Source: Marsupella aquatica
Lineage: Eukaryota; Marchantiophyta
Length of the DNA stretch: 64,000 nucleotides
Assembly (NCBI GenBank): GCA_973895155.1
Contig: OZ316895.1
Location: 16,802,001 to 16,866,000 of the forward strand
Direction of reading: 5' to 3'
How positions within the stretch are numbered: the first letter of the stretch is position 1; each line of letters starts with the position of its first letter. Below, piece after piece: positions 10,790-21,900 of this stretch. The notes beneath the pieces were generated by a model that saw nothing but the letters and a program-made list of their open reading frames with translations, was not told the origin of the DNA and made no database searches. The translations under genes and the position numbers were made by a program.

Positions 10790-11280
10790 GTTCAATGACA
10801 TTAGGTCTCGTTTTTGATTTTGTCAAACATTCGTCGTGCATCATTGACATTCCATGTGATGGAATTTTGATCGGTGAAATTTTCAAAAACTCGCCTTGCC
10901 TCCGTAATGCACCCACACTCTTGCACACATCTGAAGGACGGCAGTCCCAACACGGACATCTGGTTCAAAGCCAGCATGTCGAATACACACATGAACTTCT
11001 TTTCCTCATTTAATCATGAGCTAATCGGTTGGCACATGCCTTCAGGATGCACCTTATCATGCCGCACACGTTTTTTTTTGCCTTGCAAAATCATTTTGAA
11101 GCCGCACACGTTCTTGGCACATGAATTTGAACAGCTCCACCAGTGTGGATTCAGTATGATCGATCTCCTGCAATTCATCATGTTCCAAAGTATAACGACA
11201 CTCTTCTTCTCAAGTTTGTAAAAATCTCGATGGCATCCAAAACTCCCACATACGTCTGAGGGTGTTCGCCACACATAAAT
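10790..11280 (-). pseudogene. PLS-type pentatricopeptide repeat (PPR) relic
   Basis: Minus-strand translation across frames gives consecutive PPR phrases: VELFKFMCQERVRLQNDF (near 11080-11140), MIRCILKACANRLAHD (near 11010-11060), HVCIRHAGFEPDVRVG then TAVLQMCA (near 10925-10995), and CGCITEARRVFENFTDQNS then ITWN (near 10850-10920). The wording resembles moss PLS-class PPR proteins, which bind organelle RNA and guide C-to-U editing. Frameshifts (near 10915 and near 11080), an in-frame stop at 11010-11012 and loss of most motifs show it is dead. It starts about 20 bp from the right end of the family A element, whose insertion may have truncated it. Homology could extend weakly to about 11510. 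Confidence 0.75.
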
Positions 11281-13346
11281 TCTAATTCATTCCACTGTGG
11301 ATGACGGAGTCATGACCCTGCTTGGCCACTTCCAGGTCTTTTTTTTTTGTAGCCCAATTGCAGAGACTTTAACAGACGTGTACGAGTTTCTAGGAAGCCT
11401 CATTGTGGACGATTCTTCAAAACAGCAATATTGCTTCAGTCGCCATCCTTCGTGCAGGTCTTGAGGCCAACATATGGTGCTATAAGTAGCACAGACTGCA
11501 GATGTCTTCAATTAGGAATGAATTTGAGCCTTGCCTTTACCCATCCTGGATCCACCCAAAGTGCTTTCCTTGTCACTTCAGGATTGAACTTAGGTGCTCA
11601 GGGCTTCCATTTGTCTGGTATACTTCCCTTGCTCTGCTGCGATCCCTGGTGCGGATATCTTGCAAAAGTGATATTACTCCGTTTTAATTGAGAGTACCGG
11701 CCATCACCCATATTACCGGGTGGGCAAGCAGGGGCACCATGCTTTGGCAACTCGGTGGGAACAGCTTCTGTAGTTGTGAACACTTGCAGCAGACACCAAA
11801 GCTGTCGCCGGCGAGGCATTGTCGCTACTGCTGACCGCTTGTGTAGTAAATTTGAGCGCGAAGAACTACTGCAAAATCCTCAACAAACGTATCTCGGTTG
11901 TTGGGCTGAATTACAGCAGACCTGACCATCCCAACCCCTTCAAGCCCTCGTCCTGTTCCCACGCCCTCTCACAACTCAAATGAATGAGCACTCCACAAAA
12001 CCCTCAACATTTTCATTCACCCTCAGAGATTGAAATTCGCAGTGACACAGGTCTGAACCCATACTCATCTCTCAAAAAGAGCATGAAATCCTGGCCAAAC
12101 TCCATAATTTTATGGAGAGCTAACCTCGGAAAACGACCGGACTCGTAGCACAAAACCTTCTAAATATATACAAAAAGGTATCCCTGGGTGCAGTAAAATC
12201 ACTGCTAATGTCTATGTTCCTTATTGATTGCAAAAGATAAGGCTATGGTGACTCTGCACAAAAGAACAAAGGAATTTAACAAAAGAAGAACTATCACCAA
12301 CAGCAGTACCTCGTGACCGCAAAGAGAAAACCAGGACCTCTGCGTTGCCAGTCACAATGCCAAGAAGAGTCACCTGGCGCTGTCTTGGAGACGATTAATA
12401 GTGAGGAAGGTCTTAGAGTTGACGATCTGCACGGAGAAATTTTTTAAACTAGACCTCGTGGGAGAAGTTGACATGGCCATGAGTGTCAATCACTTTTAGT
12501 ATATTATTATCATCTTGTTGATCGGCACCTGGACCAAAGTGGGGAGTTCTGACTTGAAGACTCCCATTTAGAAACTACATGGCAACACCTGCACTCAAGA
12601 ACAAGATAAATGCCAGCCGCACTCCCGAAGCTCAAACTCCAGAAACGAAAACAAGCCCTGAAAAAGTAAAAAGCCACAGTTCACTCATGAAGAAGCTTCG
12701 AGCAGAATTGCACGAAAATATCTCGAGTCCACGGAAGAAAAATTTCGGAAAAAAACTAAGAATCCATACATCTCATCAGTGAAGGCTTGAATCTACCAAT
12801 ATCCTTATTGTTCACACTTCAAAGGTCTCTTGATAATCTATCACAAACTTGGTGCTTCTACAGTCAAGTCATGATCAGTACAGTTTGAGGGCTCCACATT
12901 GGGGGAACAATGGCGATGATATCGACAAAGACAACAAGACTAGAAACATACTAAGTTGCTTGTCACTACCACAGGTTGAACAACTGTAGACCGACTAGAA
13001 ACAGAGCTGCCATGAAAGTAGTCTCACTGCACCAACTTTCCTGTTGTGATCTTCGAACTCCAATCTATTGGACACTATACAACGCGAGTAAACTAGCTAT
13101 TGTAGGACTGGAAACTAAACAGCTGACATCATAACATGACGCTTCCTTGAAGCGAGAGTAGGCAACACTCTCCGTGAGTCCACTATTGAACGAGAAATCG
13201 TCCTCAAAGGAATGGATACTTACTGAGGGCTGACAGGTTAAAAAACTAAGGTTCGGTTTTGAGCGCTCTGTGAAATAGTCAGTGAATCTATTTCAATAAC
13301 AAATTCGCATTACTTTCTAGCCTACTACAAACAGCTGTGAAAAGTA
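11281..13346. other. Intergenic, no gene seen
   Basis: Several short open frames occur on both strands (for example 11598-11819 minus and 12579-12782 plus, a Lys/Ser/Pro-rich 67-codon frame), but none matches a family I recognise and no splice-joined gene was evident. Confidence 0.4.
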
Positions 13347-13504
13347 GTTCTAGGATTATGTGGTGAATGACAATAGACTTACTGAATAATCGATCATCAC
13401 TATTAGCGATACCAGCCCGTGGGCAGTTCTAGGATTATGTGGTGAATGACAACAGACTTACTGAATGATCGATCATCACTATTAGCGATACCAGCCCGTG
13501 GGCA
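13347..13504. repeat. 79-bp tandem duplication
   Basis: Two nearly identical copies, 13347-13425 and 13426-13504, both beginning GTTCTAGGATTATGTGGTG and ending CCAGCCCGTGGGCA, with only a couple of differences. The high identity suggests a recent duplication. Confidence 0.95.
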
Positions 13505-16500
13505 ATGCTTAACAATCAAAGCCAGGATCGACATCCAATGAAATTGGTGGTCGTAGATACTCACGCTGAAAGTCTCTCCAAGGGTAGTTAAACGAATACT
13601 TAAACAAATACAATAAGAAAACAAATTCACCTCGCAACAAGCCAATCAAGGCTTTGAAGAAACTTAACATTTCAGACCTTAAGTTTCTAAAAGTTAGTCT
13701 GTCCAACGGAGAAAGCTGAAATGCGTTATTCTTAATGTTTAGCAAAGTTTCAAACTAAATCACATATTAGTACAATGGGTACTTATATGTAGGTTGCCAC
13801 GACATGATGAATGACGATGAACGAAATCCAGTGTGCCTCGAATGAAAAATCAGTTTCGGCAAACCTGCTGGTTCTCCTGCTGCCAAACAAACATCGTCTG
13901 CAGATGAGAGCGAGCTGTAGGTCTAATACAGCTGCCATCAGGTATGCTTTGACTATGTAAACAGGGGGATATTACAGCCCCTGGTTGGGCTAGCCACATA
14001 ATAGAACGGGAAAAGTATGAAGTACTGTTGTTGTTAACGGCTCGGAGGCTAATTTCTTTCCGGCCTCGTGACAGTTGCTCAAGGGGAAGGAGAGCGACTG
14101 ATTGTGTCTCAAGTACTATAATCCTCGAAAGGCCGGTGCACTAGACGGTGCTGAAAAGAAAAGACGTTGATTATAAGTCCCATACGATTTTGTTTATTGG
14201 CAAGATAGGTCCATCAGACAGCAAATCACAAATATGATCCTTCAGGAAAAATGGAAAGCTGGACCTGTACGGACTAGGAAGGAGAAACGACTCCTATGAT
14301 ACAACCGCAACAAATCAGGGCCAGACCGAGAAAAAGAGAGTATTACCGGATGTACTCGGGCAAAATCAAATAACCCATTACCGGATGTACTCGGACAACA
14401 ATCAGATAACCCATCCGGTTTACAAGCCTTATCTATGATCTGTAGAATACCACCCAGGCAACAAACCACAGATGGCAGGAGTGTGAGAAGAGGGCCACTG
14501 AGGAGTACCGAGCCTGCAAGGTTCACAAGTTCAAGAGTCTACAATTGTCATGAGAGTTGTGTCTGCCACGATTGTAGTCCTGAAAAACATGCTCATGCGT
14601 CTCAAACTGGAAATTCGCAGGCTGCAGAGGAAACTTTTATGGCAGTAGAGGGCGAGCATTGAAAAGAACAACTAGACGTGAGTGGATAGTGTGGTCTGCT
14701 AGGATTAACTGATTCACATGGTACACAACTCTGTGCCAGATGTTTCAGGGGCGGGTTCTAACATTCTACGATGTTTTGGTAATTGCCATTCCACTAGTCC
14801 ACAATGCAGACTATGTTACCCGCGCGAGTGGTCGAGTCCACATGCGATGCTCTGGCTATTTCGGGTTCTAATCAAAAAGAGTCCAAGGGGTCCTTGAAAG
14901 TAGGGGGGAAAGAGGGTCCTAGCTTTTTCCTTAGTGCTTGATGTACATCTGCAACATTGACTTTGGTAGACCTTCATAATCATCATCATTAGCCGGAGAT
15001 TTGATACACACCTCCCTCCAAAAGGCTTCGCTCAATAATCCTCATCTTAAAGAAATAAAAAATACTTGTCTTCAGCTCCACCTGAATTTGAGTAGTCGGT
15101 GCACTGGTTATCAAGCGTCTAATAGTCAGGAACAAATACTGGGTTACAATGGTAGACTGGAGAGCTCGTGGCAGCTACGAATGGGAGACAAGAAGGCTAC
15201 AGTAGCTGGCACAAACGGCAAAGTTAAACCGAAGCAAGAATCACCTGGAATTTCAAGGAGTATCAGACGAGAAGCCACCCCAACGACAGCAATTATGGTA
15301 ATCACGAAAACTTTCCTTTGATGGAGACTCTGGAGGGGTTCTCTCAGCTCGACAATAAACCCATGAAGTAAAATCCCATTTCGAGGCAAAAATAAAGTCG
15401 TGAGTGGACTCATTTGGTTTGACATGCTAAAAGCAAAAAAATTAAATGAAATCCTTCAAATGACCTCAACGTGGTCCTTCCTACTTCTGTTGTAATTTTT
15501 GCCTTTGTTTTCAGCTCCTTCATCCACAGACGGTACTTTACTGAACCATAGCGACAAACTTTACTTACCACCGTCAGTCAGACAGGAACACGGGTGCTGT
15601 AGCACTGTGATGCGTAGCTGACTGACCACAGGTCTCGTGCAGCACAACAATGGTACTTTATTGCAGAGTAGTAAGTGACCTCTCTTACCAGATCTTGTCA
15701 CCACGTGCACCTGCTTAGGGATGCTAAATTAAATGTGGTTGGAGGTAAAAGTTGTCGTGAGGCGGGGGAGGTGTTACTATTCCGGCATTATGTGGAGCTT
15801 GCTATTGTCAGAGGTAAGATCCTTCCCTTTCGTTTCACCTTGTTTGAATACTAAACTATAGGTGGTAGGTACTAGAGTACAGGCACTCTTTATCGACATT
15901 CTGATTTATGAGACTAGAGTCTCTGGAGTCTGGATCCAATGCCAGGTTTGACATAATGGTTTGACTAAGTACGATTTTAAGGTATCTGAGCAAATTGTCG
16001 TTGGGTTGACGTCTTGAAGACTACGACATCCTTGCATGAAGTTGGTCCACGGAATGCCTGGCTTGGCAGCTTCCTTCGCCTTAATTTTGAGCCCAGTGAC
16101 CAGTGTTGATGTACCATTCTGGGATCGTCTCGATTTGAGAGCATCAGTCCTCCGTTTAACCTGGATCAGTCTAGTTGGTTTGGAGGAAGGCTTGATACTA
16201 CAGTACTCCAAACACTTGCGTAATGAGATGTCTGTTTCAGCAACTGTGGATGATTTCAGATCATCTACAGTGCAATTCCAGTTTCTCTTGATTTTGACAG
16301 CACTTTTATGCTCCGTGGGTATGGTGCCGTTCGGATGAGGATGCTCGATTGCTTACGATTGAGGCTTTGATGAAGTCCAGGAGGGTTAGAGCATGAGTGC
16401 AAGGACTTAGGGAGGTTGGTCCGTGGGTCACTTCCGACTGTCTACCACTATGTCTCCTGGTCCGTGGGTCAATTCCGACTATGTGTACCATATGTCTCCC

Positions 16501-17112
16501 CAAACCATGTCGTGCAACTGGTGCTCCACAGGACACTATGTGGATTGCTTGTAAATATCGATGTGATTCTAGATGTAGCTTGTTTAGAACTGAAGGTGTT
16601 GACACCAAAAGAGAACTCGAATCACCAAAACCAAGCAAGGAAAGTGAGGACAGAGACCGGTATGGGATAGAAGAGGGTGAGTGCATGCTACACTAGACCA
16701 AACCAGTTAACATGAGACACAATTCACATTGCAGTACTGAGCTTGGAAACTATTTCCTGTTCGGGTCAGTGAGAAGCTTTTAGCAGAATCGAGAATGACA
16801 AGGAATGGACAAATTTCGAGGAATGGACACGCAGAGTTATCATTGATGGTTGGGAGGCTCGAATCGACGGAAAACTCGCAAGCTCAGAGGCGTGAGTAGG
16901 TCTTGAGGAGTGCATTCGTTCGCCCGGTCGTGCAGGTTAAGTTCTCTGCCCAATGCCATTAACATGACGATAGCATGAGCGAATAGCTCTGACACTGTAC
17001 AGTACAGTGTACGGGCACCCCTTACCTAAGATTAATGCCCCACCGCCATTATCGCCAATCCCTATATCTCACTAATGACCTCTTGAAATTATATCCTCAT
17101 CATCATTTGAAA
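13505..17112. other. Intergenic, no gene recognised
   Basis: Open frames of 75-126 codons exist (for example 15906-16211 minus, 16306-16686 minus, 15001-15321 plus), but none has a recognised motif. A 35-bp duplication, ATTACCGGATGTACTCGG at 14342 and 14377, and a short duplication around GGTCCGTGGGTCA (near 16419 and 16460) are present. Confidence 0.45.
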
Positions 17113-17470
17113 GGAAAGAACGTCCAAAATGTTCCTCCTCGAAAGATGCAGTCATTTCAAAGGAAAGAAAGTCCAAAATGTTCCTCCTCGAAAGAATGGC
17201 CTCTGCTTCTCCTGGCTATGATCCATGTGTTGGGCCTTGAATTCGGTGCTTGTGCCCTCGCTGCCAACGTTAATAAGAAATTATGCCCAAAATGTCTTCT
17301 CTCCCTTACAGTCCATCTGGGCAGCAGGCTTTGTAATGAATAAACGGAGCTGTCCATAGAATTGGGTGTTTGTGACCTCGCTTCCAACGTTGATAAGAAA
17401 TTATGCCCAAAATGTATTCTCCCCCTTACAGTCCATCTGGGCAGCAGGCTTTGTAATGAATAAAGGAGCT
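17113..17470. repeat. Two tandem duplications (49 bp and 120 bp)
   Basis: GGAAAGAACGTCCAAAATG at 17113 is repeated as GGAAAGAAAGTCCAAAATG at 17162, a 49-bp period. Immediately after, AAGAAATTATGCCCAAAATG recurs at 17275 and 17395, a 120-bp period covering about 17227-17465, with both copies ending GGGCAGCAGGCTTTGTAATG. Because 120 is a multiple of three, an open frame runs through, but the peptide is not recognised. Confidence 0.93.
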
Positions 17471-17628
17471 GTCCTTAATTGGCTGAACTATGTTCAGCTA
17501 TGTGATGGGGGACCAAAAAAGTCCCCCAAGATACTTTTGTTTGCAATACATATGAAGTGCAATAAGATGAACTGTTTGCAATACATATGAACTGCAATAC
17601 TGGAGTTCTATACAATTTTCCTTGTTAC

Positions 17629-17820
17629 GGACCCCCATTAGGGGTCTCTTGCAAATTCTCTGCCGTGAGGTTGCGCCACATCATCACAACTAGCCACAAA
17701 CAGGAATGATCATACTTTTAACAATAACAAACGTGCACATTCCTGTTTGTGGCAAAAACAACATAATTTTTGGGGCGCCATGCCGTAAATATTAAACATA
17801 AAAAAAACCAAAATAAAAAG
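17629..17820. mobile_element. Short non-autonomous element, family C copy 2
   Basis: It begins with GACCCCCATTAGGGGTC (itself a 6-bp-arm palindrome), continues GGGGTCTCTTGCAAATTCTC as in the copy at 7805-8290, contains the perfect hairpin at 17693-17753, and ends in an AT-rich stretch. No coding capacity is present. Confidence 0.5.
17693..17753. repeat. Perfect 16-bp inverted repeat, 29-nt loop
   Basis: GCCACAAACAGGAATG at 17693-17708 is matched exactly by CATTCCTGTTTGTGGC at 17738-17753. Either strand could fold into a 16-bp stem with a 29-nt loop. Confidence 0.95.
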
Positions 17821-18724
17821 GAAGAGAGGTCATTTAGTAAAACAAAGTTACCATTTTGATATTTGTCAAAGATATATCATTGCTTTATATCAAAATGCTT
17901 GTATTTTTTAATTGTTTGCAAGTTTGAAAAAATCAATCAATAGAAATTTACATAATTAAAACCCATTTGGCTTCACATTGTAAAACTAAATAATAAATCT
18001 CCTTAGTTGATAAAATTTGCCAATGTTTGATTCATTGGAAAATTCAAGATCAAGATTTAGAAACTCGTGATCTCTTTAGTAATGTCTTGATAAAATCTCT
18101 CAATGTCACTCATTGGAAAGCTAGAGTAAAATTAAAAACTCATCATCTCCTTAGTACTTGACAAAATCTATTATGTTAGGTTTATTAGAAAGCTAGAGAA
18201 ATTTAGATACTCATGATTTAGCTCTATTTCTTGACAAATAATCTTAATGTCACACATTAAAAAGTTAAAAAGATTGAAAAACTCCTGATCTCTTGAGTAC
18301 TGTGACAAAATCTGACATAAAATTTGTAAATGTCAGACTCAATGTTAGAAAGTTAAAAGAATTCATGAACTCATAATCAAAAAAATTTATACTAATACTC
18401 ATTGGGAAGGCAAAGATATTCAAAAACTCATATGAAACTTGACAAAATTTGTCAATTTGAGATTCATTGGAAACCCTTTCTCGATTAAGAGATATCACAA
18501 TCTCGTTACCGTCACAAACTTAGCCGTTACAAATTGATTTCTTTGATTACGTCACCATCGCTTGTCCACAATGCTTGCTTTCCGACTTGAATTGTTTGCA
18601 TTTCTTAGATAGTCTTCAACTAAAGCTCATTCTAAAGAGATCAAAAAAAAATCCAATGTATTGTATATAATATTTGTATTCAGGCATCATGATGGCATAG
18701 GAAAGAGATGAGATGAACATTTAA

Positions 18725-18960
18725 TGATTTGTCTTTTGTGTTTATCTCATATTTTTTCTGTTTCTTTTTGTTTGTCTTAAGTTAAGTATATTTGACACTT
18801 GTTCAGCCTAATGTGACCAAACCCCCTTTGGTCACGGGCCTGGTTATTTATCTCATTTTTTTCTGTTTCATTTTGTTTGTCTTATGGAAGTATATTTAAC
18901 ACTTGTTCAGCCTAATGTGACCAAACCCCCTTTGGTCACGGGCCTGGTTTATTTAGGTTC
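18725..18960. repeat. 104-bp tandem duplication carrying a palindrome
   Basis: GTTCAGCCTAATGTGACC occurs at 18801 and 18905. Each copy contains GTGACCAAA, CCCCC, TTTGGTCAC (9-bp perfect arms, 5-nt loop; first copy 18812-18834), followed by GGGCCTGGTT. Upstream parts of the unit, including TTATCTCAT and TTTTTGTTTGTCTTA-like text, are also duplicated. Confidence 0.95.
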
Positions 18961-21900
18961 TTTGAAAAGACGTGCACAGTAACAAGGTTTCGGAAACCCA
19001 CCTGCAATAAGGGCAACGAACAAATTGGAGGAAATGTACCCGTCCTCAAACCCATCTGCAATAAAAGGGCAGAGAGGGAAGGTAGAGTTAATTAATTTCT
19101 TATTAATCATTTTATCGGCGAGTCAGACAGTCTGGCGAATCAGTTTTTGTTTTAGCTTGATGCTGTGATGGCAGACTGTCCTTTTGACGGCAGCTCAGCT
19201 ATGTGCACGCGAGTGCAAATTGATGGCAGCCGCGGCGTCATCCTCTTGGGCTCCTGGCTCTGGAAGTCTCGCTCGCCATGCTTGACAGGTTTCTGAATTC
19301 TGAGGCGTGCTCATCTCGGCGGCACCGTTGACGTTGGCTACCTAGCTGAGACACTGGCCAGGAAGAGGTCGTCGAGCACCAAGGTATGGACGACTTCTTC
19401 AGGTGTCCTCCGTGACCTCGATGAAATGATGTGCAGACTACGGGGATGGAAATGATTCAGGTTCTAGCGCGTTTTCGATGCCACAACGTAAGCTTGGGTT
19501 AAGTCATGTCAACAGGTTGCGAAGGGAGAACGGCGGCCGCCACAGGACGGGGACACAGCGTTGGTGATCATCACTCCACGGCGTACCTGGCTGATGTGGT
19601 CTTAGCTCTTTCCTCCCTGGCTGTCTCGGAATCGAACTGTGGGCTTTGCAGACATCGTGTACGGGTTCCTTGTCACGTCGATAGCGATTTCTTTCTTCAA
19701 ACTTGTTCACGGGTAATGCTTGGCAAGTACAGTCGATAAATCTGAGCTTTTTACATTGAGGAATGGCACCGTAGGTGTCAAAGGCTGAAATCTCGAATGG
19801 TAGTTTTTATTGGATTGGTAACGCTTGCCTTTAAAGTTGAGATATGTCGTTCTGCCTGGTTGGCTGTTGATACCAGCGACGCGAGCTGGGCAACATTGAG
19901 CAGCGCTGTGGAAATTTGAAAATGTCATATGAGGCTCTCTACTTCCAGTTTCTGTGGAGGATGGGCACATGATACAGAGGTCTCGATCTCCCGCAAGCCC
20001 AGGCAAAGCTTGACACGGTTGGTGGATGGATGGACTTGCTACGTCGGCTTGTACGAATTATCGCCGCAGAAGGGTTTCATTTGCTTCCTTTTCAAAGAAG
20101 AAGCTTGCAAGTTCGCTGTCAGCGCCTCAACTCTTCAAAGCACAAATTCAGGTGAATTGCCCGATGTCTGAATCTACTACTAACTGGTTATGCCGCCCGA
20201 CACATGCTTCTTAGGGAAAATTAAGTAACGCCTACATCTGTCCCGTGCCATAAGTTGTTAGCATTCCTTGTGCACTCCTATCTCCATAAACACCTGGAAC
20301 GGAACTGGTAGAGAAGCTACGCTGGCCGTTCTACAGCTGGAGCTGTAGAGGAAGCCCCTTTGTTGCTCCGAGGTCCAGTGAGGATATCTCTACAGCAGTT
20401 GTAAACCCTTGGCCGTGTCACTTAAATAGATCCTATCCTGTATTGTCGATCGAAGCTCTGACCCAAGCTCTGAAAAACATGTCCAGGTTAGAGACCACTT
20501 CCCGAGATGAGGCTCTATAGCCCTTAAATTTTAAGTCTTATACAGTTATTGCTTTCAGCTCTCGCGAAGGAGTACGCAACCTTCTCCGTAGTTTCCACAG
20601 CAACACACTCAGAGACTGGAGCTGGTCGGAAGTAATTTCAGAAGCCATCTGCTTCCCATCGTGGGAGACTGAAGGAGAAAGACGATTGAAGTCGATGACT
20701 CCAGAGCTCCCCACGTGTATGAAGTGCCTCCAGGTATCCTTTGTCGGAAACTGTTGCGGGCTTTGACAAACCGAGTCTTTGTTTACAGTGGTTGAATAAC
20801 GATTGGTATTCTGACATAAGTCGAGGTCATGGAGACCTGTATTTCGAGAGGTTCATCAGTGCAATTGTAGGGAAGCGCATGAGCGGAAAACCGACAGTAT
20901 TCTCCGGTCCCCACAGGACGTTCATCTTCTTCTAGCTTCAAGTATCGCCCGCTTGTTAGAAGTTAGCCACTAACATGTCTAGTACGTGGTTACAATTTAC
21001 TCGGCAGGTCGAGTTCGTCGTCAATACCTGCCTCTTGTCGGAAGCTCTGAAGCTAGCTAAGATGCCGATCATAGATGTTCGACTTCACAGCTGTACTTTC
21101 CGTGTGTGGTCTACACTGCCTTGTTGGTGATTGGGAGGTAGGGCTTCTGATTCTTGGTTTAAGATAACAGCTAGCTGACTAATTCCTTCCTGCTCTGGGA
21201 GACAGCTTCATGTCGATTGGCTCATAGCTTGAGCATGTCAGTCACAAGCCATGCCCGTATTCATGTCGCCATTGGAGCCATGTAATTGACGCAATTCGGC
21301 AAACTATTTGTCGGCACGTTATACTGAAGTTCAAGCGTACCTGAAGGTCGTCATGTCGATCTTCCTGTCGCCTTGACCGAATTCATAGACTGGTCCTGTG
21401 AAGGTTTTCCTGTCACCTAATTTGGATCGGACCTGACGTCTAGTGCACTCGGTTGCATTGGTCTGCTTAATTTGTTTGATCGTAGTCGTCCTGGCTTGGC
21501 TTTGGCAGCCATTTGCACTCGACACACTTCCCCTTGGCTGCTGTCTGGGCGAGGATTGACGCGTCCGTCTGTGATGCGTAGAAGATGTTCTGAACTGACT
21601 TTCCGACGAAGGCCACGCTGCGTCTATTCTGAGCTCTCGTCTTTGTAGCTTGCACTTCGACATTGTGTATGAATAGATGGTTTGTTGTACCTTTTTGCAC
21701 GGGATTCGGTTGCAGTACCAAGATAGCAGAAGACAACAAAGCTGTATTACAGCTCAACTTTATTATGGCAGTTGTAGTATGTTCCACATCCTAGCTCAAC
21801 CTTGGAATTATTGGAGCAATTGTGCGTTGCTCCGATACAAAAGATGGCGGATAGGATCGTCGGCAAAGGGGTTCACCTTTTCTGTCTTGCAATTTCTGAA

